From Mesonia algae (GTDB lineage Bacteria > Bacteroidota > Bacteroidia > Flavobacteriales > Flavobacteriaceae): 64,000 nucleotides of DNA. This document shows, piece by piece, positions 26,166-35,388 of the stretch. Numbering within the stretch: position 1 is the stretch's first letter; each line of letters opens with the position of its first letter. The stretch covers positions 1-64,000 of the forward strand of contig NZ_QKYV01000001.1 in the NCBI RefSeq assembly GCF_003253545.1. The letters run 5' to 3'. A model generated the notes under the pieces. The model saw only the letters and a list, made by a program, of their open reading frames with translations. It was not told the DNA's origin and did not search any database. A program made the translations under genes and the position numbers.

Positions 26166-26200
26166 GAAAAGCCTGTAAATTAATTATGGGCTTTTTTATT
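26166..26200 (+). terminator. gcvP terminator
   Basis: AAAAGCC (26167-26173) pairs with GGCTTTT (26189-26195), followed by a T-rich run. The long loop makes it a modest terminator. Confidence 0.5.
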
Positions 26201-26237
26201 TTTATAAGTTTTAAACATTAATAGACTTTTAAAAACT

Positions 26238-26275
26238 AAATATTTTACCATTTCAATAAAAAAGTAAAATATTTT
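26238..26275. repeat. AT-rich inverted repeat upstream of the KAS III-like gene
   Basis: AAATATTTTAC (26238-26248) is perfectly inverted at 26264-26274 with a 15-nt spacer. It lies midway in the 292-bp gap between gcvP and the next gene. Without a T run it looks more like an operator or cruciform than a terminator. Nothing else stands out in this gap. Confidence 0.45.
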
Positions 26276-26438
26276 AAAGCTTAAATTATCATACTTGCAT
26301 TTTAGTAGATAAAAAATTATTAATTCAACATTTTGATTTTTTTTTAATAATTAAAGCCTCCTTTAAGGTTTCTTAATTTTTAATAAAATATTCTTTAGGA
26401 TATAAAGAAATGACTACATTGTACCAATATTTAGATCT

Positions 26439-27500
26439 ATGGCTGAAGTAATTATAGGGGTTGGAAGCTATATCCCTCAAACAAAAATCATCAATTCTCA
26501 TTTTTTGAATCATCGTTTTTTAAATGAAGATGGTTCTGCCATTAATGATACTAACGATAATATAATTAGAAAATTTCAAGCCATTACTGGTATAGATGAA
26601 AGGCTATACGCACCAGAAGGTGTTACCGCATCTAATATGGCAAGCATCGCAGCTCAAAAAGCTATAGATGATGCTAAAATTGATCCTGAAACGCTAGATT
26701 ATATCATTGTCGCCCATAATTTTGGCGACTTACAAAATAAAAATGTTCAAGGAGATACCGTTCCTAGTTTAGCGACCCGAGTGAAATATGAATTGAAAAT
26801 CAAAAACCCTAATTGTGTAGGTTACGATTTACTTTTTGGTTGTCCAGGTTGGCTCGAAGGAATGATTCACGCAAGAGCATTTATAAAATCGGGAATGGCC
26901 AAACGCATTTTGGTTATTGGTACCGAAACCTTATCTAGAGTGGTAGATGATCACGACCGCGATAGTATGATTTTTAGTGATGGTGCAGGCGCTACCATTA
27001 TAGAATATAAAGATAGCGAAGATGTAGGTATTATCGCACACAAATCGGCTACATACGCTTCCGCGGAAGCAAACTATTTAACTTTTGATGGTTCTTACAA
27101 TAAAGAAAATTTGCAGCCTACCAAGTATATTAAAATGAGTGGAAGGAAAATCTACAATTTTGCACTTACCAAAGTTCCAGCTGCTATGAAAGCTTGTTTA
27201 GATGAAAGTGGATATACTATTAAAGATGTGAAAAAATTATTAATTCATCAAGCTAACGAAAAAATGGATCAGGCTATTTGCGATCGGTTTTATCAACTTT
27301 TTGATGTTCCTGCCCCTAAAAATGTCATGCCTATGAGCATTCAAAAATTAGGAAATAGCTCGGTGGCTACTTTACCAACTTTATTAGATTTGGTCACAAG
27401 AAAACAACTCAAAGATCAATCGATAGAGAAAGGAGATGTAGTACTCTTTGCGAGTGTTGGAGCAGGTATGAACATTAACGCTGCTGTTTACAAATTTTAA
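26439..27500 (+). CDS. 3-oxoacyl-ACP synthase III-like (thiolase-fold) enzyme
   Basis: A 353-residue KAS III family condensing enzyme. The triad is present: Cys135 in LLFGCPGWLEG, His270 in LLIHQANEKM and Asn306 in KLGNSSVATLPTLL. An insertion near the N-terminus (about 20 residues, FLNEDGSAINDTND) puts the Cys later than in FabH (Cys112 in E. coli). This suggests a specialised condensing enzyme rather than the housekeeping FabH. It starts a tight three-gene run with a methyltransferase and a family 2 glycosyltransferase, pointing to a modified lipid or glycolipid. The product is unknown. Confidence 0.85.
   Translation: MAEVIIGVGSYIPQTKIINSHFLNHRFLNEDGSAINDTNDNIIRKFQAITGIDERLYAPEGVTASNMASIAAQKAIDDAKIDPETLDYIIVAHNFGDLQNKNVQGDTVPSLATRVKYELKIKNPNCVGYDLLFGCPGWLEGMIHARAFIKSGMAKRILVIGTETLSRVVDDHDRDSMIFSDGAGATIIEYKDSEDVGIIAHKSATYASAEANYLTFDGSYNKENLQPTKYIKMSGRKIYNFALTKVPAAMKACLDESGYTIKDVKKLLIHQANEKMDQAICDRFYQLFDVPAPKNVMPMSIQKLGNSSVATLPTLLDLVTRKQLKDQSIEKGDVVLFASVGAGMNINAAVYKF
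27057..27070 (+). repeat. Dispersed GC-rich palindrome
   Basis: GCTTCCGCGGAAGC, a perfect 14-bp palindrome inside the KAS III-like gene, encoding ASAEA. Confidence 0.6.
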
Positions 27501-27510
27501 GATTACACCA

Positions 27511-28035
27511 TTGTACGAGAAAAATTTTCCGCATAAGCGATACCAAGAAACCCTAGATTTTTTAGAAAAACATATCTCGAAAGATTCTCAACTTTTAGAT
27601 TTAGGAGTTGAAAATCCGTTAACGGAACGTCTTAAATCTACTGGGTATCAAGTTGAGAATACAAAAGGGGAAGATTTAGATCTTGATTTTTCATCGGTTA
27701 TTCATTCTAACGCAAATGTTGTTACCGCTTTTGAAATATTTGAACACCTCATCGCTCCTTTTAACGTGTTACGAGAAATTAAAGCTGATAAACTTGTAAC
27801 CAGCATCCCGTTACGTTTATGGTTTTCTCCTGCCTACAGAAGTAAAACCGATAAATGGGATCGTCATTATCACGAATTTGAAGATTGGCAATTTGATTGG
27901 TTATTAGAAAAGGCAGGTTGGAAAATAATCGACTCTAAAAAGTGGACGAACCCTGTGAATAAAATTGGCATAAGACCTTTACTTAGAAAAATAACTCCAC
28001 GTTATTATATTGTCTACGCCGAAAGAGTATCATAA
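27511..28035 (+). CDS. SAM-dependent methyltransferase-like protein
   Basis: A 174-residue small Rossmann protein. QLLDLGVENPL is motif I (with a shortened glycine loop), VVTAFEIFEHLIAPFNVL is the post-I region with the usual E-x-x-E-H element, and LVTSIPLRLWF follows. It lacks the long N-terminal part of many family members. The start is TTG at 27511, 10 nt after the preceding stop; no ATG fits. It directly abuts the next gene. Its place between a KAS III-like enzyme and a glycosyltransferase suggests modification of the same product. Confidence 0.75.
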   Translation: MYEKNFPHKRYQETLDFLEKHISKDSQLLDLGVENPLTERLKSTGYQVENTKGEDLDLDFSSVIHSNANVVTAFEIFEHLIAPFNVLREIKADKLVTSIPLRLWFSPAYRSKTDKWDRHYHEFEDWQFDWLLEKAGWKIIDSKKWTNPVNKIGIRPLLRKITPRYYIVYAERVS

Positions 28036-28884
28036 ATGGATATTTACATCATTATCCCCGCTCATAATGAAGCTGCATTTATAGACAAAACTCTGCAGTC
28101 TCTAACAGAGCAAACATTACTTCCTAAAAAAATAATGGTGGTTAACGACCACTCTACCGATAATACCGAAAATATTTTAAAAGCTTTCGCTGAAAAATAT
28201 AGTTTTATAAATTACATCAACATTTCCTCTAGCGAAGAACATTTACCTGGCAGCAAAGTAATTAATGCTTTTCACAAAGGTCTTGAGAGGTTAGATGACA
28301 ACTACGATGTATTATGTAAATTTGATGCCGATCTTATTTTCCCTAATAATTATCTAGCCCATATCTCAAAAGCATTTCTTGAAAATCCTAAATTTGGAAT
28401 GGCTGGTGGAGTCTGTTTGATTCCACACAAAAATGGATGGAAACTAGAGTCCTTAACCAATAAAGATCATCTTAGAGGCGCTTTAAAGGCATATACAAAA
28501 GAGTGTTTTGACAAAATTAACGGACTTAAAAATGTGATGGGTTGGGACACCGTAGATGAACTACTGGCAAAATATCATGGATTTGATATATGTGTTTCTT
28601 CAGACCTAACTGTAAAACATTTGCGTCCTACTGGAAAAACCTATCATGCGAAAGCCCGTTATAAACAAGGTGAAGCTTTTTATAAGATGCGATACGGATT
28701 TTCAATTACTTGTATTGCCGCACTTAAATTAGCGTTGAAAAAACAACAACCTCGTTTGTTTATTGATTACATCAAGGGGTTTCTTATCTCAAAAAAAAAC
28801 AACCTTCCTTTTATGGTCTCTCCCGAAGAAGGGAAATGGATAAGAGCTTACCGCTGGAAAAAGATGAAGCAGAAGCTCTTTTAA
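28036..28884 (+). CDS. Glycosyltransferase family 2
   Basis: A 282-residue GT-A protein. IYIIIPAHNEAAFIDKTLQ at the N-terminus, VVNDHSTDNTENIL, and the metal-binding CKFDADLIFP (D-x-D) are typical of family 2. No membrane helix is obvious, apart from a weakly hydrophobic stretch near FSITCIAALKLALK. It starts directly after the methyltransferase stop (TAA then ATG), so they are probably coupled. It converges on the phosphatase gene with only 10 nt between stops. Confidence 0.88.
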   Translation: MDIYIIIPAHNEAAFIDKTLQSLTEQTLLPKKIMVVNDHSTDNTENILKAFAEKYSFINYINISSSEEHLPGSKVINAFHKGLERLDDNYDVLCKFDADLIFPNNYLAHISKAFLENPKFGMAGGVCLIPHKNGWKLESLTNKDHLRGALKAYTKECFDKINGLKNVMGWDTVDELLAKYHGFDICVSSDLTVKHLRPTGKTYHAKARYKQGEAFYKMRYGFSITCIAALKLALKKQQPRLFIDYIKGFLISKKNNLPFMVSPEEGKWIRAYRWKKMKQKLF

Positions 28885-28894
28885 TATCCGTTTA

Positions 28895-30583
28895 TTATTT
28901 CTTTTCTAAAACTTCTTGAATTACTTCTCCCGTTACGGCATTAGGAAATGCGATTCCCAATAAAGCTGAAATGGTTGGCGCAATATCTGTAATTTCGGTT
29001 TTTGCATAGGTTTGTCCTTTTTGTATTCCCATACCATAAAAAATTAAAGGTACGTGGGTATCATAAGTCATAGAACTACCGTGGGTACTTCCCACTCCTG
29101 AATAGGATATAAAAGCTGGATCATACAAGAAAATCACATCTCCGCTTCTTTGTTGATGAAATCCATTTTCTACAAAGTGTTTTAACTTGTCGTTACTATT
29201 CATCGCTTCCACTTCTTCACGCGTATATACTTTATAAAGATGAGGCTGATCTATTAAAAATCCTTTTAGGTGATTAGCTAAATCTATAGCCTTAATGTTT
29301 TTCTCTCTCAACATCTCTTTATCGAAAAAGATCTGATTGTTAGAAACATTTTTAATGAGATCTAAAATACCGTATTCTTCTCCTAAAAATTGATTCACTT
29401 TTTCTTTCAACGCTTTACTATTCATATAACCCGCAGGAATCTTTTTACTTTTTAAGTAATTAGGTACATGAACGGCTCCGTGATCGGCAGTTAAAAATAA
29501 AGTGTAATTACCTTTACCTACTTTTTCATCTAAATTTTTAATCAATCGTGCAATGTCTTCATCTAAACGCACATAATTATCCTGAACTTCTTTTGAGTTG
29601 ACTCCAAAACTATGACCTATATAATCTGGACTAGAATAACTTAGCGTTAAAAAATCGGTGAATTCATCTTGTCCTAACTGCTCTCCATCGATGGCAGCAA
29701 GAGCAAAATCGGTTGAAATATTATTTCCGTAAGGTGTTGATTTTAGAATATCGTAACCTCCATTTTCTTCGCTTAATTCATTTAAGTCATAAGGAAATGT
29801 TGCTGTTTCTTTTCCGCGAAAGCGATGTTCAAAATCATTTTTATCAGCTCCACTTTCTATATAAGTGGTGATATCTTTTAAAGTATTCCAAGGCTTTAAA
29901 TAACTTTCTACTTTACCTGAAGCATTAAAATCTTTCACCCATTGCGGTAAATCGTTTCTATAAAAAGAACTGGTTATAAATACACCTTTATCTTTTCCAT
30001 AAAACCAATAGGCTGCATTTGCTGTATGACCAGCAGGTAGAATCGCCCCACGATCTTTTAAAGCTACTCCAATTGTTTTTCCTCTAAATTGGGTATGTAA
30101 ACGATTTTGGTCTGATACCGTTGTAGTTTGCATTCTCCAAGGAGACATTTGCCCTGCAGTAGTTTCGGCACCAATGGTTTCTCGTGTATCATCTTGTGCG
30201 CAATACACATATTCGTTAGAAAACTTATCATACCAATTGTTAGAAATAATACCATGATTTTTAGGTGAAGTACCTGTATAAATAGAAGCGTGACCAGGAC
30301 CCGTATAGGTGGGTACGTAATTGTAATGATTATTATTGCAGGTAAACCCTTCCCCAACTAATTTTTTAAAACCGTCTTCGCGGAAGTGATCCCAAAAACG
30401 GGTAAGGTAATCGTACCGCATTTGATCTACCACTACTCCAACTACCAATTTTGGTTGTTGAGAAAGCGGATTAGTAGATGTAGAATCTATACCGTCCGTA
30501 AGCGAATTATTTTGGTCTAATTTTGATGTTTTACACTGATAAAAAAGTGCGGTTAAAACCAATAAGAGAGTTATTTTTTTCAT
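28895..30583 (-). CDS. PafA-type alkaline phosphatase family lipoprotein
   Basis: A 562-residue protein of the alkaline phosphatase superfamily (nucleotide pyrophosphatase/phosphodiesterase branch). GVVVDQMRYDYLTRFW gives the first metal Asp (near residue 53). PTYTGPGHASIYTG (91-104) contains the Thr nucleophile and is typical of flavobacterial PafA. LFLTADHGAVHVPN supplies the second Asp-His metal set. Signal peptide with LFYQC (Cys17) indicates a lipoprotein. The likely role is phosphate release from organic phosphates outside the cytoplasm. CAAAAATA (30602-30609, minus strand) is a -7 candidate. Confidence 0.9.
   Translation of the reverse strand: MKKITLLLVLTALFYQCKTSKLDQNNSLTDGIDSTSTNPLSQQPKLVVGVVVDQMRYDYLTRFWDHFREDGFKKLVGEGFTCNNNHYNYVPTYTGPGHASIYTGTSPKNHGIISNNWYDKFSNEYVYCAQDDTRETIGAETTAGQMSPWRMQTTTVSDQNRLHTQFRGKTIGVALKDRGAILPAGHTANAAYWFYGKDKGVFITSSFYRNDLPQWVKDFNASGKVESYLKPWNTLKDITTYIESGADKNDFEHRFRGKETATFPYDLNELSEENGGYDILKSTPYGNNISTDFALAAIDGEQLGQDEFTDFLTLSYSSPDYIGHSFGVNSKEVQDNYVRLDEDIARLIKNLDEKVGKGNYTLFLTADHGAVHVPNYLKSKKIPAGYMNSKALKEKVNQFLGEEYGILDLIKNVSNNQIFFDKEMLREKNIKAIDLANHLKGFLIDQPHLYKVYTREEVEAMNSNDKLKHFVENGFHQQRSGDVIFLYDPAFISYSGVGSTHGSSMTYDTHVPLIFYGMGIQKGQTYAKTEITDIAPTISALLGIAFPNAVTGEVIQEVLEKK
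29812..29825 (-). repeat. Dispersed GC-rich palindrome
   Basis: TTCCGCGAAAGCGA in the phosphatase gene, encoding part of HRFRGKE. A shorter copy is in the same gene at 30376-30386. Confidence 0.55.
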
Positions 30584-30697
30584 GAGTTTTCTTTAAAAAC
30601 ACAAAAATACACATGTTAAAAGGATTTAAAATTAATTGTAAGTTAAATACTTTTGTTTTTGGGTATTCTATTTTAGATTTACAAAAAATATATTTGA

Positions 30698-31435
30698 ATG
30701 AGGTACCTTCACGATATTGGTGAGTATTTTATAATGTTAAAGGACATCTTTAGAAGGATGACAAAACCTTCGGTGCTTAAAACATTAATCTTTAAAGAAG
30801 TTGATGATCTTATTATCAATTCTATGGGTATTGTTATATTCATATCATTCTTTATTGGTGGAGTTGTTACAATTCAAACAGCTTTAAACTTAAACAATCC
30901 TTTAATCCCAAAAAGTTTAATTGGTTTTACAGCAAGACAATCTATCATTTTAGAATTTGCTCCTACTTTTATTTCTATCATTATGGCAGGAAAAGTAGGC
31001 TCTTACATTACTTCTAGTATAGGAACTATGCGTGTAACCGAACAAATTGATGCCTTAGAAGTCATGGGTATCAACTCACTAAATTATCTAGTGTTACCTA
31101 AAATCGTAGCTATGCTATTATATCCTTTTGTTATTTCTATCGCTATGTTCGTAGGGATTGGAGGAGCATACATGGCTGGTGTAATGGGAGGATTTGTAGC
31201 GAGTGATCAATTTTTAGAAGGTTTACAAAACGATTTTATACCTTTTCATTTAGCTTATGCTTTTATAAAAAGTTTCATCTTCGCTCTTATTTTAGCGACC
31301 GTACCTTCTTATCATGGTTATTATATGAAGGGAGGAGCCTTAGAAGTAGGACAAGCTAGTACCACTTCCTTTGTGTGGACTAGTGTTATTTTAATTATCG
31401 CCAATTATATACTCACTCAATTATTACTAAGCTAA
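30698..31435 (+). CDS. MlaE-family ABC transporter permease
   Basis: A 245-residue MlaE/YrbE-like permease with about five membrane helices. The family signature is visible in FIGGVVTIQTALNL, SIIMAGKVGSYITSSIGTMRVTEQIDALEVMG and ATVPSYHGYYMKGG. It works with the ATPase encoded next to it (1-nt overlap, TAATG) to move phospholipids or related lipids across the envelope. No mce-domain gene is in the window; in Flavobacteriia it is usually elsewhere or downstream. The start at 30698 gives the expected N-terminal helix. Confidence 0.92.
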   Translation: MRYLHDIGEYFIMLKDIFRRMTKPSVLKTLIFKEVDDLIINSMGIVIFISFFIGGVVTIQTALNLNNPLIPKSLIGFTARQSIILEFAPTFISIIMAGKVGSYITSSIGTMRVTEQIDALEVMGINSLNYLVLPKIVAMLLYPFVISIAMFVGIGGAYMAGVMGGFVASDQFLEGLQNDFIPFHLAYAFIKSFIFALILATVPSYHGYYMKGGALEVGQASTTSFVWTSVILIIANYILTQLLLS

Positions 31436-32199
31436 TGATAAAAGTAAATGACTTACATAAAAGCTTTAGCGGAGAAGAAATTCTAAAAGGTATAGATACT
31501 GAATTCATTCAAGGTAAAACCAACCTTATTATTGGTCAGTCTGGAGCTGGAAAAACAGTATTTTTAAAGTGCTTATTAGGATTAATACTTCCAACCGATG
31601 GTACTATTGAGTATGATGGGAAAGCGTACTCTACTTTAAATAAAGAGCAGCAGAGAGAACTTAGAAAGAAAATGGGAATGGTTTTTCAAGGTAGCGCCTT
31701 GTTTGATTCTATGAGTGTTGCTGAAAATGTAATGTTTCCTTTAAAAATGTTCACCAAACAACGCAAAGAACAAAGAATGGAACGCGTTAGAGAAGTTCTT
31801 GATCGTGTAGACCTACTTAAAGTAGATAATAAGTTCCCTTCTGAAATTAGTGGAGGAATGCAAAAAAGAGTTGCTATTGCTAGAGCCATTGTAAATAAAC
31901 CTCAATATCTTTTTTGTGATGAACCTAACTCAGGTTTAGATCCTAAAACTGCAATTTTAATTGACAATCTTATTCACGAAATCACTAAAGAGAATAACAT
32001 TACTACCGTGATAAACACCCATGATATGAACTCGGTGTTAGAAATTGGAGAAAATATAGTCTTCTTAAAAGATGGTAGATTAGAATGGCAAGGAGATAAA
32101 AGCATTATCTATAAAACCGATAATGAGTCGTTAACCAGTTTTGTTTACTCCTCAGATTTGTTTCAAAAAGTTAGAAAAGCGCAATTACAAGGCCTTTAA
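31435..32199 (+). CDS. MlaF-like ABC transporter ATP-binding protein
   Basis: A 254-residue ABC ATPase: Walker A GQSGAGKT (34-41), signature ISGGMQKR (near 142), Walker B LFCDEPNSGLDP (near 160) and the switch His in VINTHDMNSV. The 'FQGSALFDSMSVAENVMFPL' Q-loop region is that of the MlaF/Mkl group. It partners with the permease upstream. Only 6 nt separate its stop from that of the convergent DUF389 gene. Confidence 0.93.
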   Translation: MIKVNDLHKSFSGEEILKGIDTEFIQGKTNLIIGQSGAGKTVFLKCLLGLILPTDGTIEYDGKAYSTLNKEQQRELRKKMGMVFQGSALFDSMSVAENVMFPLKMFTKQRKEQRMERVREVLDRVDLLKVDNKFPSEISGGMQKRVAIARAIVNKPQYLFCDEPNSGLDPKTAILIDNLIHEITKENNITTVINTHDMNSVLEIGENIVFLKDGRLEWQGDKSIIYKTDNESLTSFVYSSDLFQKVRKAQLQGL

Positions 32200-32205
32200 A
32201 ATTAT

Positions 32206-33684
32206 TTAACTTTTAGCTTTCGCTGAAATTTTTGGTGATGCTTTTTCTATACTCGATTGCATAGAAATAGTATCTAAATTTAATTTAAACTGAAGCCACT
32301 TTTTTAACTTAACCTCATCCTTATTTCTCTTTTCTTTAGTTATACTATCATTCCAGACTACATTAAATTCTGGGATAGTATCAACTTTATTAAAATCTGA
32401 AATTATTTTTTGGGCATAACCAAAGGCCCGAATGTCTTCATAATTTAACTGAGCTTCTTTGCTAATTTGCTGAAACGGAATTTCATTCTTACTAAATCTA
32501 GCTAATTTAGAAACCTCATCTTCCAAATAAGCAATACGCTCATCTTTATTGAGAATATTCAAGGAGTCTCGTCTTTTAAACTCTTTCATATATTCTAATT
32601 GATCGTAAGATTCTGTATTCTCATTTTGAAGGATAATAAGTGAAGTATTTTTTAAATTAGGATACCTCTTCATTTTCTCCCTCCATAAGCTTATGACAGA
32701 ATTAGGAATTTCTTTTCCTAAGAAAGATACTTCAATTTTAGGATCGTTTCCACCATCAAAAGTAGCAATCGTCGAATTTTTTTGAAGAAAAGATTCTTTA
32801 TAAATCATCAATTCTTCCTCTACAAATTCTTGGGCATCTTGCTTAAAGTAAGATTCCTTTAGCATATTGTAAAACAAATAAATACTAGGAACCATAACAA
32901 TAATTGCAATCGCCGAAGCCATTTGGGCAATAAACCTTCTTCGCTTAGAATTGGCATATTTCACCAATGGAAAGCCTAATAATTTAGAAACTACAAAGGT
33001 TGAAAGTGCAATAAAAGTTGCATTAATAGAAAATAAGTAAAGAGCTCCACCAGCATCAGACCAGCTGCCTTGAGCCAAACCATAACCTACAGTACACAAA
33101 GGGGGCATTAAAGCGGTAGCAATTGCAACCCCAAAGATTACACTCGCTATCGTCCCTTTTTTAGTTTTAGCTACAATAAGAGCCAAACCACCAAAAATAG
33201 CTACAAGCACATCTAAAATAGTAGGGTACGTTCTTGCTTCTAATTCGGCATTACTTCCGTTTAACGGAGAAATTAAAAAGTACAAGAATGCGGTAAGCAC
33301 ACTCAAAACAACCATCACTCCTAAATTAATAAGAGAACGCCTAAGCATATCTACATCATTAATAGCAACAGATAGTCCCATCCCAACGATTGGACCCATA
33401 AGAGGGGAGATCAACATCGCTCCAATCACCACGGCAGTACTGCTTACATTTAGTCCAATGGATGCCACAAAAATAGAGAAGATAAGAATCCAAGCATTAT
33501 GCCCCTTAAAGGTAATATCTTTCTTTACAGCTTCTATGGTAGAATCTCTATCGGTATCTGTTCTTATATCTAACAGATCTTTTAGAAATTGTTTTAAGCT
33601 CTTAAAAGTCCCTTTTAAATCTCGTTTAACGATTTCTTTTTGACTCTCCTCTGCTGGGTTGGTATGTGTATTGTTTTCTTCCAA
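32206..33684 (-). CDS. DUF389 membrane protein
   Basis: A 492-residue protein. The N-terminal ~260 residues are membrane embedded, with DUF389 features: SSTAVVIGAMLISPLMGPIVGMGLSVAINDVDMLRRSL, and GVAIATALMPPLCTVGYG. The remaining 230 residues are charged and helical, probably periplasmic or cytoplasmic. The function of DUF389 is unknown; a transporter role is often guessed. It may be co-transcribed downstream of the guanylyltransferase (8 nt gap), forming the end of a minus-strand run. Confidence 0.85.
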   Translation of the reverse strand: MEENNTHTNPAEESQKEIVKRDLKGTFKSLKQFLKDLLDIRTDTDRDSTIEAVKKDITFKGHNAWILIFSIFVASIGLNVSSTAVVIGAMLISPLMGPIVGMGLSVAINDVDMLRRSLINLGVMVVLSVLTAFLYFLISPLNGSNAELEARTYPTILDVLVAIFGGLALIVAKTKKGTIASVIFGVAIATALMPPLCTVGYGLAQGSWSDAGGALYLFSINATFIALSTFVVSKLLGFPLVKYANSKRRRFIAQMASAIAIIVMVPSIYLFYNMLKESYFKQDAQEFVEEELMIYKESFLQKNSTIATFDGGNDPKIEVSFLGKEIPNSVISLWREKMKRYPNLKNTSLIILQNENTESYDQLEYMKEFKRRDSLNILNKDERIAYLEDEVSKLARFSKNEIPFQQISKEAQLNYEDIRAFGYAQKIISDFNKVDTIPEFNVVWNDSITKEKRNKDEVKLKKWLQFKLNLDTISMQSSIEKASPKISAKAKS

Positions 33685-33692
33685 GTACTAAA

Positions 33693-34778
33693 TTAAATAA
33701 GTTCGTCTCCAAATTTTTCCTTTACGGAATTTCTCAACACTTTAATTTCTTGTTCGTCTTTTTTAGGACAAATAAGTAAAACCTCTTCATTTTCTACCAC
33801 AATATAATCATTTAGATCTTTAAGCACTACTGTTTTTCCTTTAGTAGTTCTTATGATATTTCCAGTAGAATTTTCAATATAGGATTGAGCATTAACGACC
33901 ACGTTTTTAGCTTCGTCCTTTTCTAATTTATCGTAAAGAGAACCCCAAGATCCTAAATCGTTCCAATCAAATTTTGCGGGTAAGACGGAGACGTGTTCAG
34001 ATTTTTCCATAATTCCATAATCGATAGATATATTCTCTGACTTGGAATAATTCTCTTCTATAAATTGCTTTTCGGTAGCGGTATTATAATCATTAATTCC
34101 TTCCGCGAAAAGCGAATACATATCTGGCAAACAGTTTTTAAAAGCAGTAGTGATTGCCTTTACACTCCAAATAAAAATACCTGCATTCCAGACATAGTTT
34201 CCTTGTTGTAAAAAAGATTTTGCCGTCGCATAGTCTGGCTTCTCTGTAAAATTAGTTACCTTTTTTATAGGTGTCGCCCCCTGTTCTTGATATTGAATAT
34301 ACCCATAACCAGTATGGGGAAATGTAGGTTGAATCCCTAAGGTCATTAATAAGCTTTGATCTCTTTGGCAAGCATCAAAAGTAGTTTGTACATTCTCAAT
34401 AAAAGCATCTTCATCTTCTATCCAATGATCTGAAGGAGCTACGATCATCACTGCATCTGGATTCTCTTTTTGAACTTTTAGAGAAGATAATAAAATACAA
34501 GGCGCGGTGTTGTTCATAGAAGGTTCTAAAACAATTTGATGATCTTGTACTTTTGGTAATTGCTCTCTAACTAAGTCATCATACAATTCGTTAGTTAAAA
34601 TGTATATATTTTCTGCAGGTATTAGTTTTTCTAATCTAGAAAAAGTTTTTTGAATAAGCGTTTCTCCCGTACCTAACATATCATGAAATTGCTTAGGATA
34701 GCTTTTCTTACTTACTGGCCAAAAACGAGAACCTACGCCTCCTGCCATTAATACTGCAAAATAATTTTTATTATCCAT
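33693..34778 (-). CDS. Mannose-1-phosphate guanylyltransferase
   Basis: A 361-residue nucleotidyltransferase making GDP-mannose from GTP and mannose-1-phosphate. LMAGGVGSRFWPVSK (10-24) is the nucleotide-binding signature, with later VAPSDHWI, FTEKPD and FDWNDLGSWGSLYD. It lacks the C-terminal isomerase domain of ManC. The ATG at 34778 (5 nt after the SprT stop) is preferred to the TTG at 34787. It provides GDP-mannose for polysaccharides and glycoproteins. It is in a run with the SprT-like, SDR and M28 genes. Confidence 0.93.
   Translation of the reverse strand: MDNKNYFAVLMAGGVGSRFWPVSKKSYPKQFHDMLGTGETLIQKTFSRLEKLIPAENIYILTNELYDDLVREQLPKVQDHQIVLEPSMNNTAPCILLSSLKVQKENPDAVMIVAPSDHWIEDEDAFIENVQTTFDACQRDQSLLMTLGIQPTFPHTGYGYIQYQEQGATPIKKVTNFTEKPDYATAKSFLQQGNYVWNAGIFIWSVKAITTAFKNCLPDMYSLFAEGINDYNTATEKQFIEENYSKSENISIDYGIMEKSEHVSVLPAKFDWNDLGSWGSLYDKLEKDEAKNVVVNAQSYIENSTGNIIRTTKGKTVVLKDLNDYIVVENEEVLLICPKKDEQEIKVLRNSVKEKFGDELI
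34101..34116 (-). repeat. Dispersed GC-rich palindrome
   Basis: TTCCGCGAAAAGCGAA in the guanylyltransferase gene, encoding SLFAEG. Confidence 0.55.
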
Positions 34779-34783
34779 CAATT

Positions 34784-35380
34784 TCAAACTTTTATTAATT
34801 CTACTTGAGCATTAGGCTGAAAAATATAAACTTTTCCACTTTCCATTTCTAAGCACTCATAGCGCTTCACTCTTTTTTTTCCTTTCTTAAATATTTTCCC
34901 ATTAGGGATTCTAAAAGTGCTTCCCATAGGAATTTCAAATATATAGTTTTTATCACTAGTGGGATCGTATTCTTTTAATGCTACAGATAAAACAGCATCG
35001 GTATCACTACTCGCCGTTGGGTTTTTAAAATGTCTTGCTAATAATGGTAATAACCTTGACGGAAATATAGACGGATTTAATAATGGCAGCATTAATTGTT
35101 GAAAGGTATGTTTCCATTCCTTTCCATGGGGCTTTATAAATCTTCCATACTTTTGAAAAGCTACTAAATGAGCAATCTCGTGAACCAAAGTAATTAAAAA
35201 CCTATACTTATTTAAATTGGCATTGATGGTAATTTGATGCACTTGACCCATCTGGCGGTAATCACCGTGCCGTGTTTTGCGTTCATTTACGATTTTTAAA
35301 TGAATTGCATGGTTCTCGATTAACTGAAACAAAGGCTGTACAGCTCGCTCTGGAAGATATTTAGCTAACACCTGTTGCAT
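34784..35380 (-). CDS. SprT-like zinc metallopeptidase domain protein
   Basis: A 198-residue protein with the gluzincin site LVHEIAHLVAFQKYG (His67, Glu68, His71) and a downstream KPHGKEWKHTF motif, as in SprT/Spartan-type domains. Unlike classic SprT it lacks a clear four-cysteine zinc ribbon in its C-terminus, where there is a basic segment (FKKGKKRVKRYECLEM). It is cytoplasmic. Its function is unknown; DNA-protein crosslink repair is the role of eukaryotic relatives. It is followed by the guanylyltransferase gene. Confidence 0.85.
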   Translation of the reverse strand: MQQVLAKYLPERAVQPLFQLIENHAIHLKIVNERKTRHGDYRQMGQVHQITINANLNKYRFLITLVHEIAHLVAFQKYGRFIKPHGKEWKHTFQQLMLPLLNPSIFPSRLLPLLARHFKNPTASSDTDAVLSVALKEYDPTSDKNYIFEIPMGSTFRIPNGKIFKKGKKRVKRYECLEMESGKVYIFQPNAQVELIKV

Positions 35381-35388
35381 GAATCTAT

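Noticed and set aside
26264-26438. Possible riboswitch upstream of the KAS III-like gene
   Set aside because: Only an AT-rich inverted repeat and A/T runs are present; no conserved aptamer core could be recognised.
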